A stretch of DNA of 64,000 nucleotides from Variovorax sp. OAS795 (GTDB taxonomy: Bacteria > Pseudomonadota > Gammaproteobacteria > Burkholderiales > Burkholderiaceae_C), in assembly GCF_040546685.1 (NCBI RefSeq), contig NZ_JBEPOH010000001.1:4960001-5024000 (forward strand), in the 5' to 3' direction. The notes under the pieces were generated by a model that searched no databases, was not told where the DNA came from, and worked only from the letters and a program-made list of their open reading frames with translations. A program made the translations under genes and the position numbers. This document shows positions 16,996-24,575 of the stretch, piece after piece (positions within the stretch are counted from its first letter, which is position 1; each line of letters begins with the position of its first letter).

Positions 16996-17754
16996 TCAGG
17001 CCAGGAAGCCGTCGTAGACGAGCTTCAGGCCCGTGAGCAGCATGCCCAGGTACACGAAGCGATAGAACCACGTCGCATCGATGCGCCGGGCAATGCGGAT
17101 GCCGACCCACACGCCGAGCGGCGCCAGCGGCATCAGCACCGCCGACGTCGCGAGGGTTCGCAGGTCGATGAGGCCGAGCCAGGCGTACGGAACCCATTTG
17201 CTCAGGTTCACTACGAAGAAGAAGTACGCCATGGTGGCGGTGAACACCACCGGCTTGAGCCGCAACGGGATCACGTAGGCATTGACCGGCGGCCCGCCGG
17301 CATGGGCGATGAAGCTCGTGAAGCCCGACACCGTCGTGAGCGCGGCCCCGACGGCGCGCGAAGGCAGCGGGTCGTCGGGCTTGGGCGGAAACACCAGCCG
17401 CTGGGCCAGGAACAGCAAGGTGAAGACACCGACCACGCCCGCCACGGTGTGGGCCGGGAGCGTGCGAAACAGCAGCGTGCCGATCACCGTGCCCAAGAGA
17501 CCGAACGGAATCAGGAACTTGAGCAGCGCGCGGTCGAAGTCGTTCCTGAAAGCCGCCAGGCCGAGCAGGTCCATCAACAGCAGCAGCGGCATCAGGATGG
17601 CCGCCGCCTGCGGCACCGTGACCGCCAGCGCCATGAGCGGCACCGCGAGCGAACCGAAGCCCGCGCCGAAACCGCTCTTGCTGATGCCCAGCAGCAGCAC
17701 GGCGGGGACGGCCACCGCATAGAAATGCGGGTCGGTGATGAGAGGAAAGTCCAT
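16996..17754 (-). CDS. TauE/SafE (TSUP) family membrane permease
   Basis: 252 residues, about eight hydrophobic segments. The family repeat is visible in LLGISKSGFGAGFGSLAVPLM (first half) and FTSFIAHAGGPPVNAYVIP (second half), the two signature glycine-rich turns of TauE/SafE. Known members move sulfite, sulfoacetate or other organosulfonates; the substrate here is not predictable. The start is ATG 17754 with a GGAAAGT leader. It is convergent with the DUF1428 gene and divergent from the DoxX gene. Confidence 0.88.
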   Translation of the reverse strand: MDFPLITDPHFYAVAVPAVLLLGISKSGFGAGFGSLAVPLMALAVTVPQAAAILMPLLLLMDLLGLAAFRNDFDRALLKFLIPFGLLGTVIGTLLFRTLPAHTVAGVVGVFTLLFLAQRLVFPPKPDDPLPSRAVGAALTTVSGFTSFIAHAGGPPVNAYVIPLRLKPVVFTATMAYFFFVVNLSKWVPYAWLGLIDLRTLATSAVLMPLAPLGVWVGIRIARRIDATWFYRFVYLGMLLTGLKLVYDGFLA

Positions 17755-17879
17755 GGGGAAGGGGAGGCGGCGCAGGCAGAAAAAAGCCCGCTGGATCCGA
17801 GAGCGGGCCACTGGAGCGTAGCAGGATGGGGCGGCTCCTGCAGGGCCTCGGCCGCGGCGCGAACTGCGCTTTCGAAAAT

Positions 17880-17895
17880 TGTGCGTAAACGCACA
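17880..17895. promoter_or_regulatory. 16-bp perfect palindrome, Crp/Fnr-like site
   Basis: TGTGCGT (17880-17886), AA, ACGCACA (17889-17895). It can be read as TGTGC-N6-GCACA, close in geometry to Crp sites (TGTGA-N6-TCACA). It lies 81 bp upstream of the DoxX start and 125 bp upstream of the TauE start. A Crp/Fnr-family gene lies just beyond DoxX, making it a candidate regulator. Confidence 0.5.
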
Positions 17896-17976
17896 TACCC
17901 TCGGCGCCCGGCTCCGCACACTGGAACCGCAACCGCCGCAACCCGTGGCGGCCCTTCCATCTTTCAAGGATTCGCC

Positions 17977-18453
17977 ATGAACAACCAGGCCGTCGCCGCC
18001 CATTCCGCGCGTGCGCCCAACGCCCCTGCGCAGGCTTCCTCCGTCTCCCCCGCCACGCTGGACGATTCCGGCAAGCTGCTGCTGCGCGTGGCCGTGGGCG
18101 TGCTCGTGCTGCTGCACGGCATCTTCAAGATCTCGGCCGGCGTCGGCTTCGTGAGCGCCATGCTGGTCAAGGCCGGCCTGCCGGGAGGGCTCGCCTACCT
18201 CGTGTATGTGGGCGAGATCGTCGCGCCGCTGCTCATGATCGCCGGCTTCTGGACCCGCGCCGCCGCCGGCGTGGTCGTCATCAACATGCTCGCCGCCTTC
18301 GGCCTGGTGCACATGGCCGATCTGTTCGCCCTGACCAAGCAGGGCGGCTGGGCGCTCGAACTGCAGGGCCTGTACCTGTTCGGCGCCCTCGCCGTGGTGC
18401 TGCTGGGCGCAGGGCGCTTCAGCCTGGGCGGCATTCGCGGCCGCTGGAACTGA
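17977..18453 (+). CDS. DoxX family membrane protein
   Basis: 158 residues. A polar, alanine-rich ~30-residue N-terminus is followed by four hydrophobic helices. DoxX-type motifs are LLRVAVGVLVLLHGIFKI and VYVGEIVAPLLMIAGFWTR. DoxX-like proteins are associated with redox homeostasis and respiratory or sulfur metabolism in several bacteria, without a settled biochemical function. AAGGA lies 6 nt before the ATG. A palindromic operator candidate is upstream. Confidence 0.85.
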   Translation: MNNQAVAAHSARAPNAPAQASSVSPATLDDSGKLLLRVAVGVLVLLHGIFKISAGVGFVSAMLVKAGLPGGLAYLVYVGEIVAPLLMIAGFWTRAAAGVVVINMLAAFGLVHMADLFALTKQGGWALELQGLYLFGALAVVLLGAGRFSLGGIRGRWN

Positions 18454-18459
18454 TCCGCC

Positions 18460-19071
18460 TCAGCCCACCTCGCCCGCCTCGCCCCGCACCTGCGAAACCA
18501 TCGATTCGAGGCGGGCGGCGTCGGCCACCAGCAGTGCGCGACCGTCCTTCAGCAGCACGCCGCTGCGCACCAGCACGTTCAGTTCACGCGTCACCTGTTC
18601 GCGGTTGGTGCTGATCTGGCTCGCCAGGGCCGCGTGCCTGGGCGCCGGCTCCAGCCGCGCCTGGTTGTCCTGGACGCCGGCCGCGCGCGCAAGGCGCAGC
18701 AGCTCGGCATGCAGTCGGTTCTGGACGCCGAGCGTGCTCAGGTCGATCACGCGTTCGGACAGCTGCCGCACCAGCGAGGCCAGCCGCTGCATCACACGCT
18801 CGGCCACCACGGGCTCGTCGCGCAACAGCGCCAAGAAGGCGGCCCGGTCCAGGCTGGCGAGCACGCTGGGTTCGAGCGTGACGACGTCGGCCGAGCGCGG
18901 CCCGCCGTCGATGGCGGCAATGTCGCCGAAGTGTTCGCCGGCCTCCGAATCCCTGAAGGTGACCTGCCGCCCGTTGGCCGAATAGGTGGTCACCCGCACC
19001 CGTCCCGAGACCAGCAGGAACACGTCGCCCTGCTGCTCGGCGCGCATCAGCAGCGGCTTGCCGGCCTCCAC
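18460..19071 (-). CDS. Crp/Fnr-family transcriptional regulator (5' end uncertain)
   Basis: 203 residues from the only usable in-frame start, a GTG at 19071. The cyclic-nucleotide-binding barrel (GDVFLLVSGRVRV, GEHFGDIAAIDGGPRSADVV), the long dimer helix and a C-terminal winged helix (SQISTNREQVTRELNVLVRSG) are present. However, recognisable domain sequence continues upstream of the GTG in the same frame (ARIALLEGLSGDRLDLLAQQCLW) with no ATG, GTG or TTG. An ATG at 19187 lies in another frame; dropping 2 nt in the GCGCGC run at 19141-19146 would join them. The gene is probably about 240 residues with an indel. It faces an adenylate cyclase gene. Confidence 0.78.
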   Translation of the reverse strand: MEAGKPLLMRAEQQGDVFLLVSGRVRVTTYSANGRQVTFRDSEAGEHFGDIAAIDGGPRSADVVTLEPSVLASLDRAAFLALLRDEPVVAERVMQRLASLVRQLSERVIDLSTLGVQNRLHAELLRLARAAGVQDNQARLEPAPRHAALASQISTNREQVTRELNVLVRSGVLLKDGRALLVADAARLESMVSQVRGEAGEVG

Positions 19072-19242
19072 GCTGTGCCACAGGCATTGCTGCGCGAGCA
19101 GGTCCAGGCGGTCGCCGGACAGCCCTTCGAGCAGCGCGATGCGCGCAGCGCCAGGCTGGAGCGGGGAATGGCGAGGGATGAGGGCATGCGGGGGTCGATG
19201 AGGGCGCGCGCATTATGCTCGGGTGCCGCTTCGAACCCGTTC

Positions 19243-20949
19243 ATGGACAGCCCCTCCCCTCGCCTTGCCTTTCTCTCGAGACCGCCGACACGGCGCAATC
19301 TCCGCTGGGTCAGCGGGCTGGTGCTGATGGCCTATGTCGCGGCACACCTGCTGAACCATACGCTGGGCATCGTGTCGTTCGCGGCGGCCGAAACCGTGCT
19401 GCGCGGGGTGCAGAAGTTCTGGCACAGCCTGTCGGGCACGCTGCTGCTGTACGGCGCGGCGGGCGTGCACCTGGCACTCGCGGTCAGCGCGCTGTGGGAG
19501 CGCCGTACGCTGCGCATGCCGCCGCTGGAGGGCCTGCGCGTGCTGCTGGGCTTTGCGCTGCCGCTGCTGCTGGCCACGCACCTGACGGCCATGCGCGGCG
19601 CCTACCTCGCCTATGGCATCGAGGGTTCCTATGTCCGCGTCGTCTCGGGGCTCTGGAGCCTGCCCGGCGCCGGTGCGCAGTTCGCCTTGATGCTCGCGGC
19701 CTGGAGCCACGGCTGCCTGGGTGTGCACTTCGCCCTGCGCGCGCGCCCGGGCTACCGCCGCTTCTCCCATCTGCTGCTGGCCATGGCGGTGGTGCTGCCG
19801 CTCACGGCGGCCATGGGCTTCGTCTCGATGGGGCGCGAGTTCCAGTGGACCGGCGTTCCGCCCGCGCAACTCCCGACGCCCGCGCAGGGCAAGGCACTCA
19901 ATGCCGCCGAGGGCTATGTCAAGTGGTTCTACGGCCTGGCGCTGCTTGCCTTGCTGGCCGCCCGGGGAGGACGGAACTGGGTCGCGCGCTGGTCCCGCCA
20001 ACCTTCCATCGCGCTGCGCTACCCCGAGCGCACGGTGCACGTGCCGCGCGGCTGGAGCGTGCTGGAAGCGAGCCGCTCACACGGCATTGCGCACCTGTCT
20101 GTGTGTGGCGGGCGGGCGCGCTGCTCGACCTGCCGCGTGCGCGTGATCGGCCCCGCAGAGCACACCGGCGCGCCCGGCCGCGACGAGCAGCGAACGCTCG
20201 AGCGCGTGCGCGCGCCGGGCGACGTGCGGCTGGCCTGCCAGCTGCGCCCGCAGGGCGACATCGAGGTGACGCCGCTGTTCGCGCCGCCGCCCAACGGGGG
20301 GCGCCCCGCGCCGGTCAGCAGCTTCGGGCGCGAGCGCGACGTGGCCGTGCTCTTCGTGGACCTTCGGCGCTGGTCGGGACTGTCGGAGCGGCAATGGCCG
20401 TTCGACCTGGCCTATGTGCTGGACCGCTACTTCGCCACCGTGGGTGCGGCCGTGCGCGAAAGCGGCGGTGTGCCGAACCAGTTCATCGGCGACAGCGTGA
20501 TGGCGATCTTCGGCCTCGAGACCGACCTGCCCACCGCCTGCCGCCAGGCACTGCGCGCCACCGAACTCATCGGCCAGCGCATGGACGCGTGGAGCGAAGG
20601 CTTCGAAGCCCAGTTCGGCCAGCGGCTGGACTTCGGCATGGGCCTACATGCCGGCCGAGCGGCGGTGGGCGAAGTGGGTTATCTCGACACCACCACTTTC
20701 ACGGCCATCGGCGAAGTGGTCAACACCGCAAGCCGGCTGCAGGACCACGCCAAGGCCGCCGCGTCGCGCCTGGTGGTTTCCTTGTTCGCGGCGCAGCAGG
20801 CCGGCCTTGCCCACACGGCGGAACAGGTCGACCTGCTGCGGGTGCGGGGCCGCTCCGAACCCTTGGCCGTGATCTGCTCGCCGGGCGCCGTTCAGCCGGC
20901 AGGCCGCACCGTGATGGTGGCCGCGTCCGGCGCGCCGGAGATCTCGTAG
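19243..20949 (+). CDS. membrane adenylate/guanylate cyclase with 2Fe-2S domain
   Basis: 568 residues in three parts. Residues 20-260 contain about six membrane helices with several histidines in them (His35 and His39, and those in GVHLALAV, ATHLTAM and WSHGCLGVHF), as in diheme-b quinone-reactive anchors. Residues 265-345 form a plant-type ferredoxin domain with Cys288, Cys294, Cys297 and Cys332. Residues 360-550 are a class III nucleotidyl cyclase with metal-binding Asp373 (VLFVDLRRW) and Asp417 (FIGDSVMAIFG) and the GEVVNTASRLQ motif. This resembles the redox-regulated CyaC-type cyclases of rhizobia. It probably makes cAMP in response to quinone or redox state. It is divergent from a Crp/Fnr gene, 55 bp from the alternative ATG of that gene. 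Confidence 0.85.
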   Translation: MDSPSPRLAFLSRPPTRRNLRWVSGLVLMAYVAAHLLNHTLGIVSFAAAETVLRGVQKFWHSLSGTLLLYGAAGVHLALAVSALWERRTLRMPPLEGLRVLLGFALPLLLATHLTAMRGAYLAYGIEGSYVRVVSGLWSLPGAGAQFALMLAAWSHGCLGVHFALRARPGYRRFSHLLLAMAVVLPLTAAMGFVSMGREFQWTGVPPAQLPTPAQGKALNAAEGYVKWFYGLALLALLAARGGRNWVARWSRQPSIALRYPERTVHVPRGWSVLEASRSHGIAHLSVCGGRARCSTCRVRVIGPAEHTGAPGRDEQRTLERVRAPGDVRLACQLRPQGDIEVTPLFAPPPNGGRPAPVSSFGRERDVAVLFVDLRRWSGLSERQWPFDLAYVLDRYFATVGAAVRESGGVPNQFIGDSVMAIFGLETDLPTACRQALRATELIGQRMDAWSEGFEAQFGQRLDFGMGLHAGRAAVGEVGYLDTTTFTAIGEVVNTASRLQDHAKAAASRLVVSLFAAQQAGLAHTAEQVDLLRVRGRSEPLAVICSPGAVQPAGRTVMVAASGAPEIS

Positions 20950-21932
20950 CGCACGGGGAGGAAGCGCTCGATCACCTCGCAGTTGGTGCGCGTGTGCCCG
21001 GTCACTTCGCTGCAAGTGAACGTGCCTGCGCTGCCGCTCTGCCATGCCGCCAGGCCCAGCAGCAATGCCAGCTGGTCGGCCAGGTGCGGTCCCACCGCGC
21101 CCTGGCTTTTCTGGAAGTCGCGCAGCTCTTTCACCAGCGCATGCGCCACCTGCTCGGCGCTCAGCGTCTTCTCACCGAAGGCCGTGAACACCTCGGTCAC
21201 ATGCTCGTAGGCCAGCGTGGCGAGCAGGGCGTTGCCAGGCCCCTCGTTCTGCCGCGCCGTGCCCACGCGCAACTGCTCGCCGGACCAGCCCATGGCCTTG
21301 CCCAGCGCTTCGAGTTCGCGCGCTGCGACGTGTCGCGCCAGCCCCGGAGCCAGGCACTCTGCGCGGGCCGACAGCAGTGCGCCGCGCGCAACGAGGTCGA
21401 AAGGCCGCAGGCCGTTCACCGCGGGCACGATGGTCGCCTCCACCTCGCCGCCGCCGGCCGGGTAGAAACCGCAGCGGCGCAGCACCAGTTGCAGGTCGGC
21501 GCCCATGCGGCGCACCAGCGGCGCGAAGGCACGCTCCAGAAAATGGAAAGGCGGCGCCATCGGGTTGTGCGTACCGCCGCGCAGGTGCACCTGGCTCGGC
21601 GCGCTGGCCAGCAGCAGCGGCGGCAGCACCGTTTGCAGCACGAGCATGCAGCTGCCCGCGCTCGCGATCGTGAAACGGTACTCGCCCGCGCGCACCGGCC
21701 CGGGCACGAAACGCAGCGACTGCGAGCCGAGCTCGGCGCCTTCGACCTGCGCACCGCTGATTTCCGCCGCGGCATGGACGCACGCGAGATGCTGGCGCAT
21801 GAGCCCCGGCTTGGCACGCCCCGCGCGAATCTTCTCGATGGCGACCGGCTGGCCCGTTGCCACGGAAAGGGCGAGGCTGGTACGCAGGATCTGGCCGCCG
21901 CCCTCGCCTTGGGAGCCGTCGAGTTCGATCAT
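20892..21932 (-). CDS. rtcA: RNA 3'-terminal phosphate cyclase RtcA
   Basis: 346 residues, normal for RtcA. The N-terminal LDGSQGEGGGQILRTSLALS block, RGGTHNPMAPPFHFLER near residue 140 and the C-terminal TGHTRTNCEVIERF, whose His (near residue 315) is the adenylylated nucleophile, are all present. RtcA converts RNA 3'-phosphates to 2',3'-cyclic phosphates through an RNA-AMP intermediate. It is the last gene of the RNA-repair operon; its start overlaps the stop of the nucleotidyltransferase gene by 4 nt. Its 3' end overlaps the convergent cyclase gene by 58 bp. Confidence 0.93.
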   Translation of the reverse strand: MIELDGSQGEGGGQILRTSLALSVATGQPVAIEKIRAGRAKPGLMRQHLACVHAAAEISGAQVEGAELGSQSLRFVPGPVRAGEYRFTIASAGSCMLVLQTVLPPLLLASAPSQVHLRGGTHNPMAPPFHFLERAFAPLVRRMGADLQLVLRRCGFYPAGGGEVEATIVPAVNGLRPFDLVARGALLSARAECLAPGLARHVAARELEALGKAMGWSGEQLRVGTARQNEGPGNALLATLAYEHVTEVFTAFGEKTLSAEQVAHALVKELRDFQKSQGAVGPHLADQLALLLGLAAWQSGSAGTFTCSEVTGHTRTNCEVIERFLPVRYEISGAPDAATITVRPAG

Positions 21933-22822
21933 GTGCGGCCTCCTTCCTGGGTGGCGGCCTCGAACCGCAGCACCGTCTCGCAAAGAAACGCGTCGAGTCC
22001 CGACGCCTCGGCCTGCGGCAACGGCGTCACCGGTTCGACCGCATTGGCCGCCAGTTCGGACTCGATGAACGCATGGATGCCGGGCCAGCGGGGGCTGGTC
22101 GCGGCTTCTCCGGCGCGCATCTTCACCTCGAGCAGCGCGTTGATCTCGCCGACGAGCGTGGCATCGCGCGCGGGGTCGAGCGTCCTCTGAGCCAGGTCAG
22201 CAAAGCGCATCGGTGGCACGCCGGCCTGCGTGCGGATCCAGCGCGCAGCCAGCAGCGGGCGAAGCACGTAGAGGTATTTCTTGTAGCGCACCTCGTCGGC
22301 CTGAAGATGCTCGCGGAAGTTCTTCTTCGCCATCGAGGTGTAGTGATGCCAGCCGCGAGCGTTGGAAAACACCGCTTCCGAGAGCGCGCGAAAACGCGGC
22401 ATCGCCACCGCGTCGTCGCGGTACACGATGGGCGAGCGCAGCCATTCGAGCAGCGTGGGGTTCGATTCGCGCATCAACCCCAGCGCCTTGCGAAGGTCCC
22501 AGCCATTGATGTCGAGGTCGCCGCTGATCGGCACCTCGATCACGTCGCGCCGCGCTGTCACCGTGAGATACCACGGCAGGCGGTTGACGTAGATGAAGCG
22601 CACGTCGTAGTCGCTGTCGGGCGAGGCAAAGCCCCAGCCGCGGCTGCCGGACTCGCAGGCGAAAAGCACGGTGACGTCGTGCGTTGCTTCTATGCCGCGC
22701 AGGTTGACCATGATCTCCTCGCGCACGGTGGGGTCGATCGGGTGGGCGGAGCGGAGGAATTCCTTTTGTTCTTCTTGCTTCATGGTGTCGAAATCTCGTT
22801 CTTGTCTGTCGATGTTTTTCAC
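21929..22822 (-). CDS. RlaP-like nucleotidyltransferase (RNA-repair associated)
   Basis: 297 residues (or 284 from an inner ATG). The polymerase-beta-type nucleotidyltransferase motif GSRGWGFASPDSDYDVRF lies at residues 58-75 and supplies the metal-binding Asp pair; TARRDVIEVPISGDLDINGWDLRK follows. This is the YcgL/RlaP family, found with RtcB, RtcA and Ro proteins in bacterial RNA-repair operons, where it is proposed to add nucleotides or act on RNA ends; the reaction is not established. It overlaps rtcA by 4 nt (ATGA). A short stretch of its N-terminus is duplicated at 23513-23578. Confidence 0.85.
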   Translation of the reverse strand: MKNIDRQERDFDTMKQEEQKEFLRSAHPIDPTVREEIMVNLRGIEATHDVTVLFACESGSRGWGFASPDSDYDVRFIYVNRLPWYLTVTARRDVIEVPISGDLDINGWDLRKALGLMRESNPTLLEWLRSPIVYRDDAVAMPRFRALSEAVFSNARGWHHYTSMAKKNFREHLQADEVRYKKYLYVLRPLLAARWIRTQAGVPPMRFADLAQRTLDPARDATLVGEINALLEVKMRAGEAATSPRWPGIHAFIESELAANAVEPVTPLPQAEASGLDAFLCETVLRFEAATQEGGRT

Positions 22823-22841
22823 TGCCCGCCGCGGCGACGGG

Positions 22842-23516
22842 TCAATCGGTCTGGCTCGCGATCATGGCGGCCAGCGTTCGGCGGCGGGGGTTCCAAACGG
22901 TAAGGCACCAGATGCCCCACCACTCCTTGCCCTCGTCGAAATAGTCGCTCCACATGCTGCGTTCGGGCTCGCGCTCCGGATCGCCGACCCAATCGAGCGC
23001 GACGATGCCCTCGCCCGGCAGCAAGCCCGTGCATCGGCAAAAGCGCGGGAACAGCTGCGCGCGCTCGGTTTCGTCTGCGACCTGCAGCCTGTACGGCGGA
23101 TCGCCGAAGGCCGCGCAGAACCATTCGAACCACGAGACCGTTGCGGGATCGCGCGTGTGCGCGATGCGGTGCAGCGGCGCGAAACTTTCCGCGGCAATCA
23201 CTGCGGCCGCATCGAGCGGCGTGGCGCGTGCGGCGCCGACGTCGAACTTAAGTGGGCTGCCGAATGCCGCCGCAACCGATGGATCGCGCGCGATCACTTC
23301 CTGGCGATAGTGTTCGGCGGCCGCCGTAATCTCGTCACACAAGAGGCGCAGCACCGCGCGATGGTGCGCTTCGCCGACGCTATCGACATCGGCGGCGACA
23401 CGATGGACGGCAAACTCGAAGCCCGAACCGACGCGCTGCAGCGTCTTGCGCAGCGCGACCGCTTCGGCCTCATCGGCCGATGACAGCGACTCCACCCAAT
23501 GCGGACGCACGCTCAT
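22842..23516 (-). CDS. conserved-looking protein of unknown function in RNA-repair operon
   Basis: 224 residues, no signal peptide or membrane helix. I do not recognise the family. The sequence is rich in aromatic and acidic residues, with a Trp-rich C-terminus (EWWGIWCLTVWNPRRR) and a SWFEWFCAAFGDPPYRLQ block in the middle that suggest a folded ligand-binding domain. Three cysteines (two in FPRFCRCTG) do not form an obvious metal site. It lies between the 21-codon ORF (4-nt overlap) and the nucleotidyltransferase gene (19 bp), so it is co-transcribed with RNA-repair genes. Function: unknown. Confidence 0.75.
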   Translation of the reverse strand: MSVRPHWVESLSSADEAEAVALRKTLQRVGSGFEFAVHRVAADVDSVGEAHHRAVLRLLCDEITAAAEHYRQEVIARDPSVAAAFGSPLKFDVGAARATPLDAAAVIAAESFAPLHRIAHTRDPATVSWFEWFCAAFGDPPYRLQVADETERAQLFPRFCRCTGLLPGEGIVALDWVGDPEREPERSMWSDYFDEGKEWWGIWCLTVWNPRRRTLAAMIASQTD

Positions 23517-23578
23517 GCCGCCTCCTCCGATAAGTGCCCGATGGGGTGCGCCGAGCGCATGAATTCTTGGTTGCTCAT
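23513..23578 (-). CDS. 21-codon ORF resembling the start of the RlaP-like gene
   Basis: MSNQEFMRSAHPIGHLSEEAA, in frame between RNase Z and the unknown gene, and overlapping the latter by 4 nt. It matches the start of the nucleotidyltransferase (KEFLRSAHPIDPT) at the peptide level, and the DNA around the EF-RSAHPI codons is also similar. It may be the remnant of a duplicated nucleotidyltransferase gene, trimmed to a coupling mini-ORF, or a short leader. No clear ribosome site other than GAAGAA precedes it. Confidence 0.4.
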   Translation of the reverse strand: MSNQEFMRSAHPIGHLSEEAA

Positions 23579-23606
23579 GAAATTCTTCTTCCTGCCGTCG
23601 GAGTTT

Positions 23607-24575
23607 TCATTCATCCGATCGGCCGCGGGTGACGGTGACCTTGCCGGCCCCGTCGAGTTCGAAAACATCCAGGTCGTTGGCCAGGAACGCGTTGCCTTTG
23701 TAGTGCGCCCTGGCTTCGCCCAACAACGCCGCCATACCATCCTCGTTCTGGTGGCGCGGGCTCAGGTGCGTGAGAACCAGGTTGGGCACTCCGGCGGACT
23801 GCGCAAACTCGGCCAGCAGCCGCGCCGAACTGTGCATGGGGCCGGGGCCGACCTTGTCGAGCGCCTCCTGCGTGTAGGTGGCCTCGTGCACCAGCAGTTG
23901 CGCGCCCTGGCAGGCGGCGCGCAGCAACGCGGGCTCGGCGTTGTCGCCGCCCAGCACGGCGGCTGCCGTCTCGACCTGCGCCTCTGCAAAATCCGCGCTG
24001 CGCAGCACGGCGCCGTTGAAAGGCACGTCCTCGCCGTTCTGCAACGCGCGCCATGCGGGACCCGGCGGCAGGCCGGCCGTGCGCAGGGCCTCGACCTTCA
24101 GACGCATGCGCCGGGTTTCGACCTGCACGCGAAACGCGTGGCTGGGCACGCGGTGCCGCAGCGCATGGCGCTCGATGCGAAGCCCCGGTGCTTGGTGCAC
24201 CCGCGCCTGGGCTTCGACATCCACATGCTCGACCTCGTACGGCAGGTGCAGGTCAGTCAGGCGGCGCGTGGCTTCGAACCACTGCCATACCGGCAGCGGC
24301 GCGATCAGCTTCAGGGGTTTGGTGCGCTTGCCCATGCCGGCGCTCGCGAGCAGACCCGGCAGGCCGTAGCAATGGTCGCCGTGCACATGCGTGATGCAGA
24401 CGGCAGCCATGTCGTGCAGCGACAGCGGCGTTTGCTGCAGCCGGTGCTGCGTGCCCTCGCCGCAGTCGACGAGGAACCAGTCGGCGCCCAGCACGGTCTG
24501 CACCGCCAGGCCGGAGACGTTGCGCTGGCGCGTGGGCGTGCCCGAAGACGTGCCCAGGAAGATGAGTTTCAACAT
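23607..24575 (-). CDS. rnz: ribonuclease Z
   Basis: 322 residues, beta-lactamase-fold endonuclease of the RNase Z/ElaC short form. Zinc ligands are visible in THVHGDHCYG (His63, His65, Asp67, His68), with VDCGEGTQHRLQQ before it and LTHLSPRH near the end. The enzyme normally cuts tRNA precursors after the discriminator base. Here it overlaps the upstream zinc-ribbon gene by 7 nt inside an RNA-repair operon that also encodes tRNA-like RNAs, so those RNAs or damaged tRNAs are plausible substrates. That is an inference. Confidence 0.92.
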   Translation of the reverse strand: MLKLIFLGTSSGTPTRQRNVSGLAVQTVLGADWFLVDCGEGTQHRLQQTPLSLHDMAAVCITHVHGDHCYGLPGLLASAGMGKRTKPLKLIAPLPVWQWFEATRRLTDLHLPYEVEHVDVEAQARVHQAPGLRIERHALRHRVPSHAFRVQVETRRMRLKVEALRTAGLPPGPAWRALQNGEDVPFNGAVLRSADFAEAQVETAAAVLGGDNAEPALLRAACQGAQLLVHEATYTQEALDKVGPGPMHSSARLLAEFAQSAGVPNLVLTHLSPRHQNEDGMAALLGEARAHYKGNAFLANDLDVFELDGAGKVTVTRGRSDE

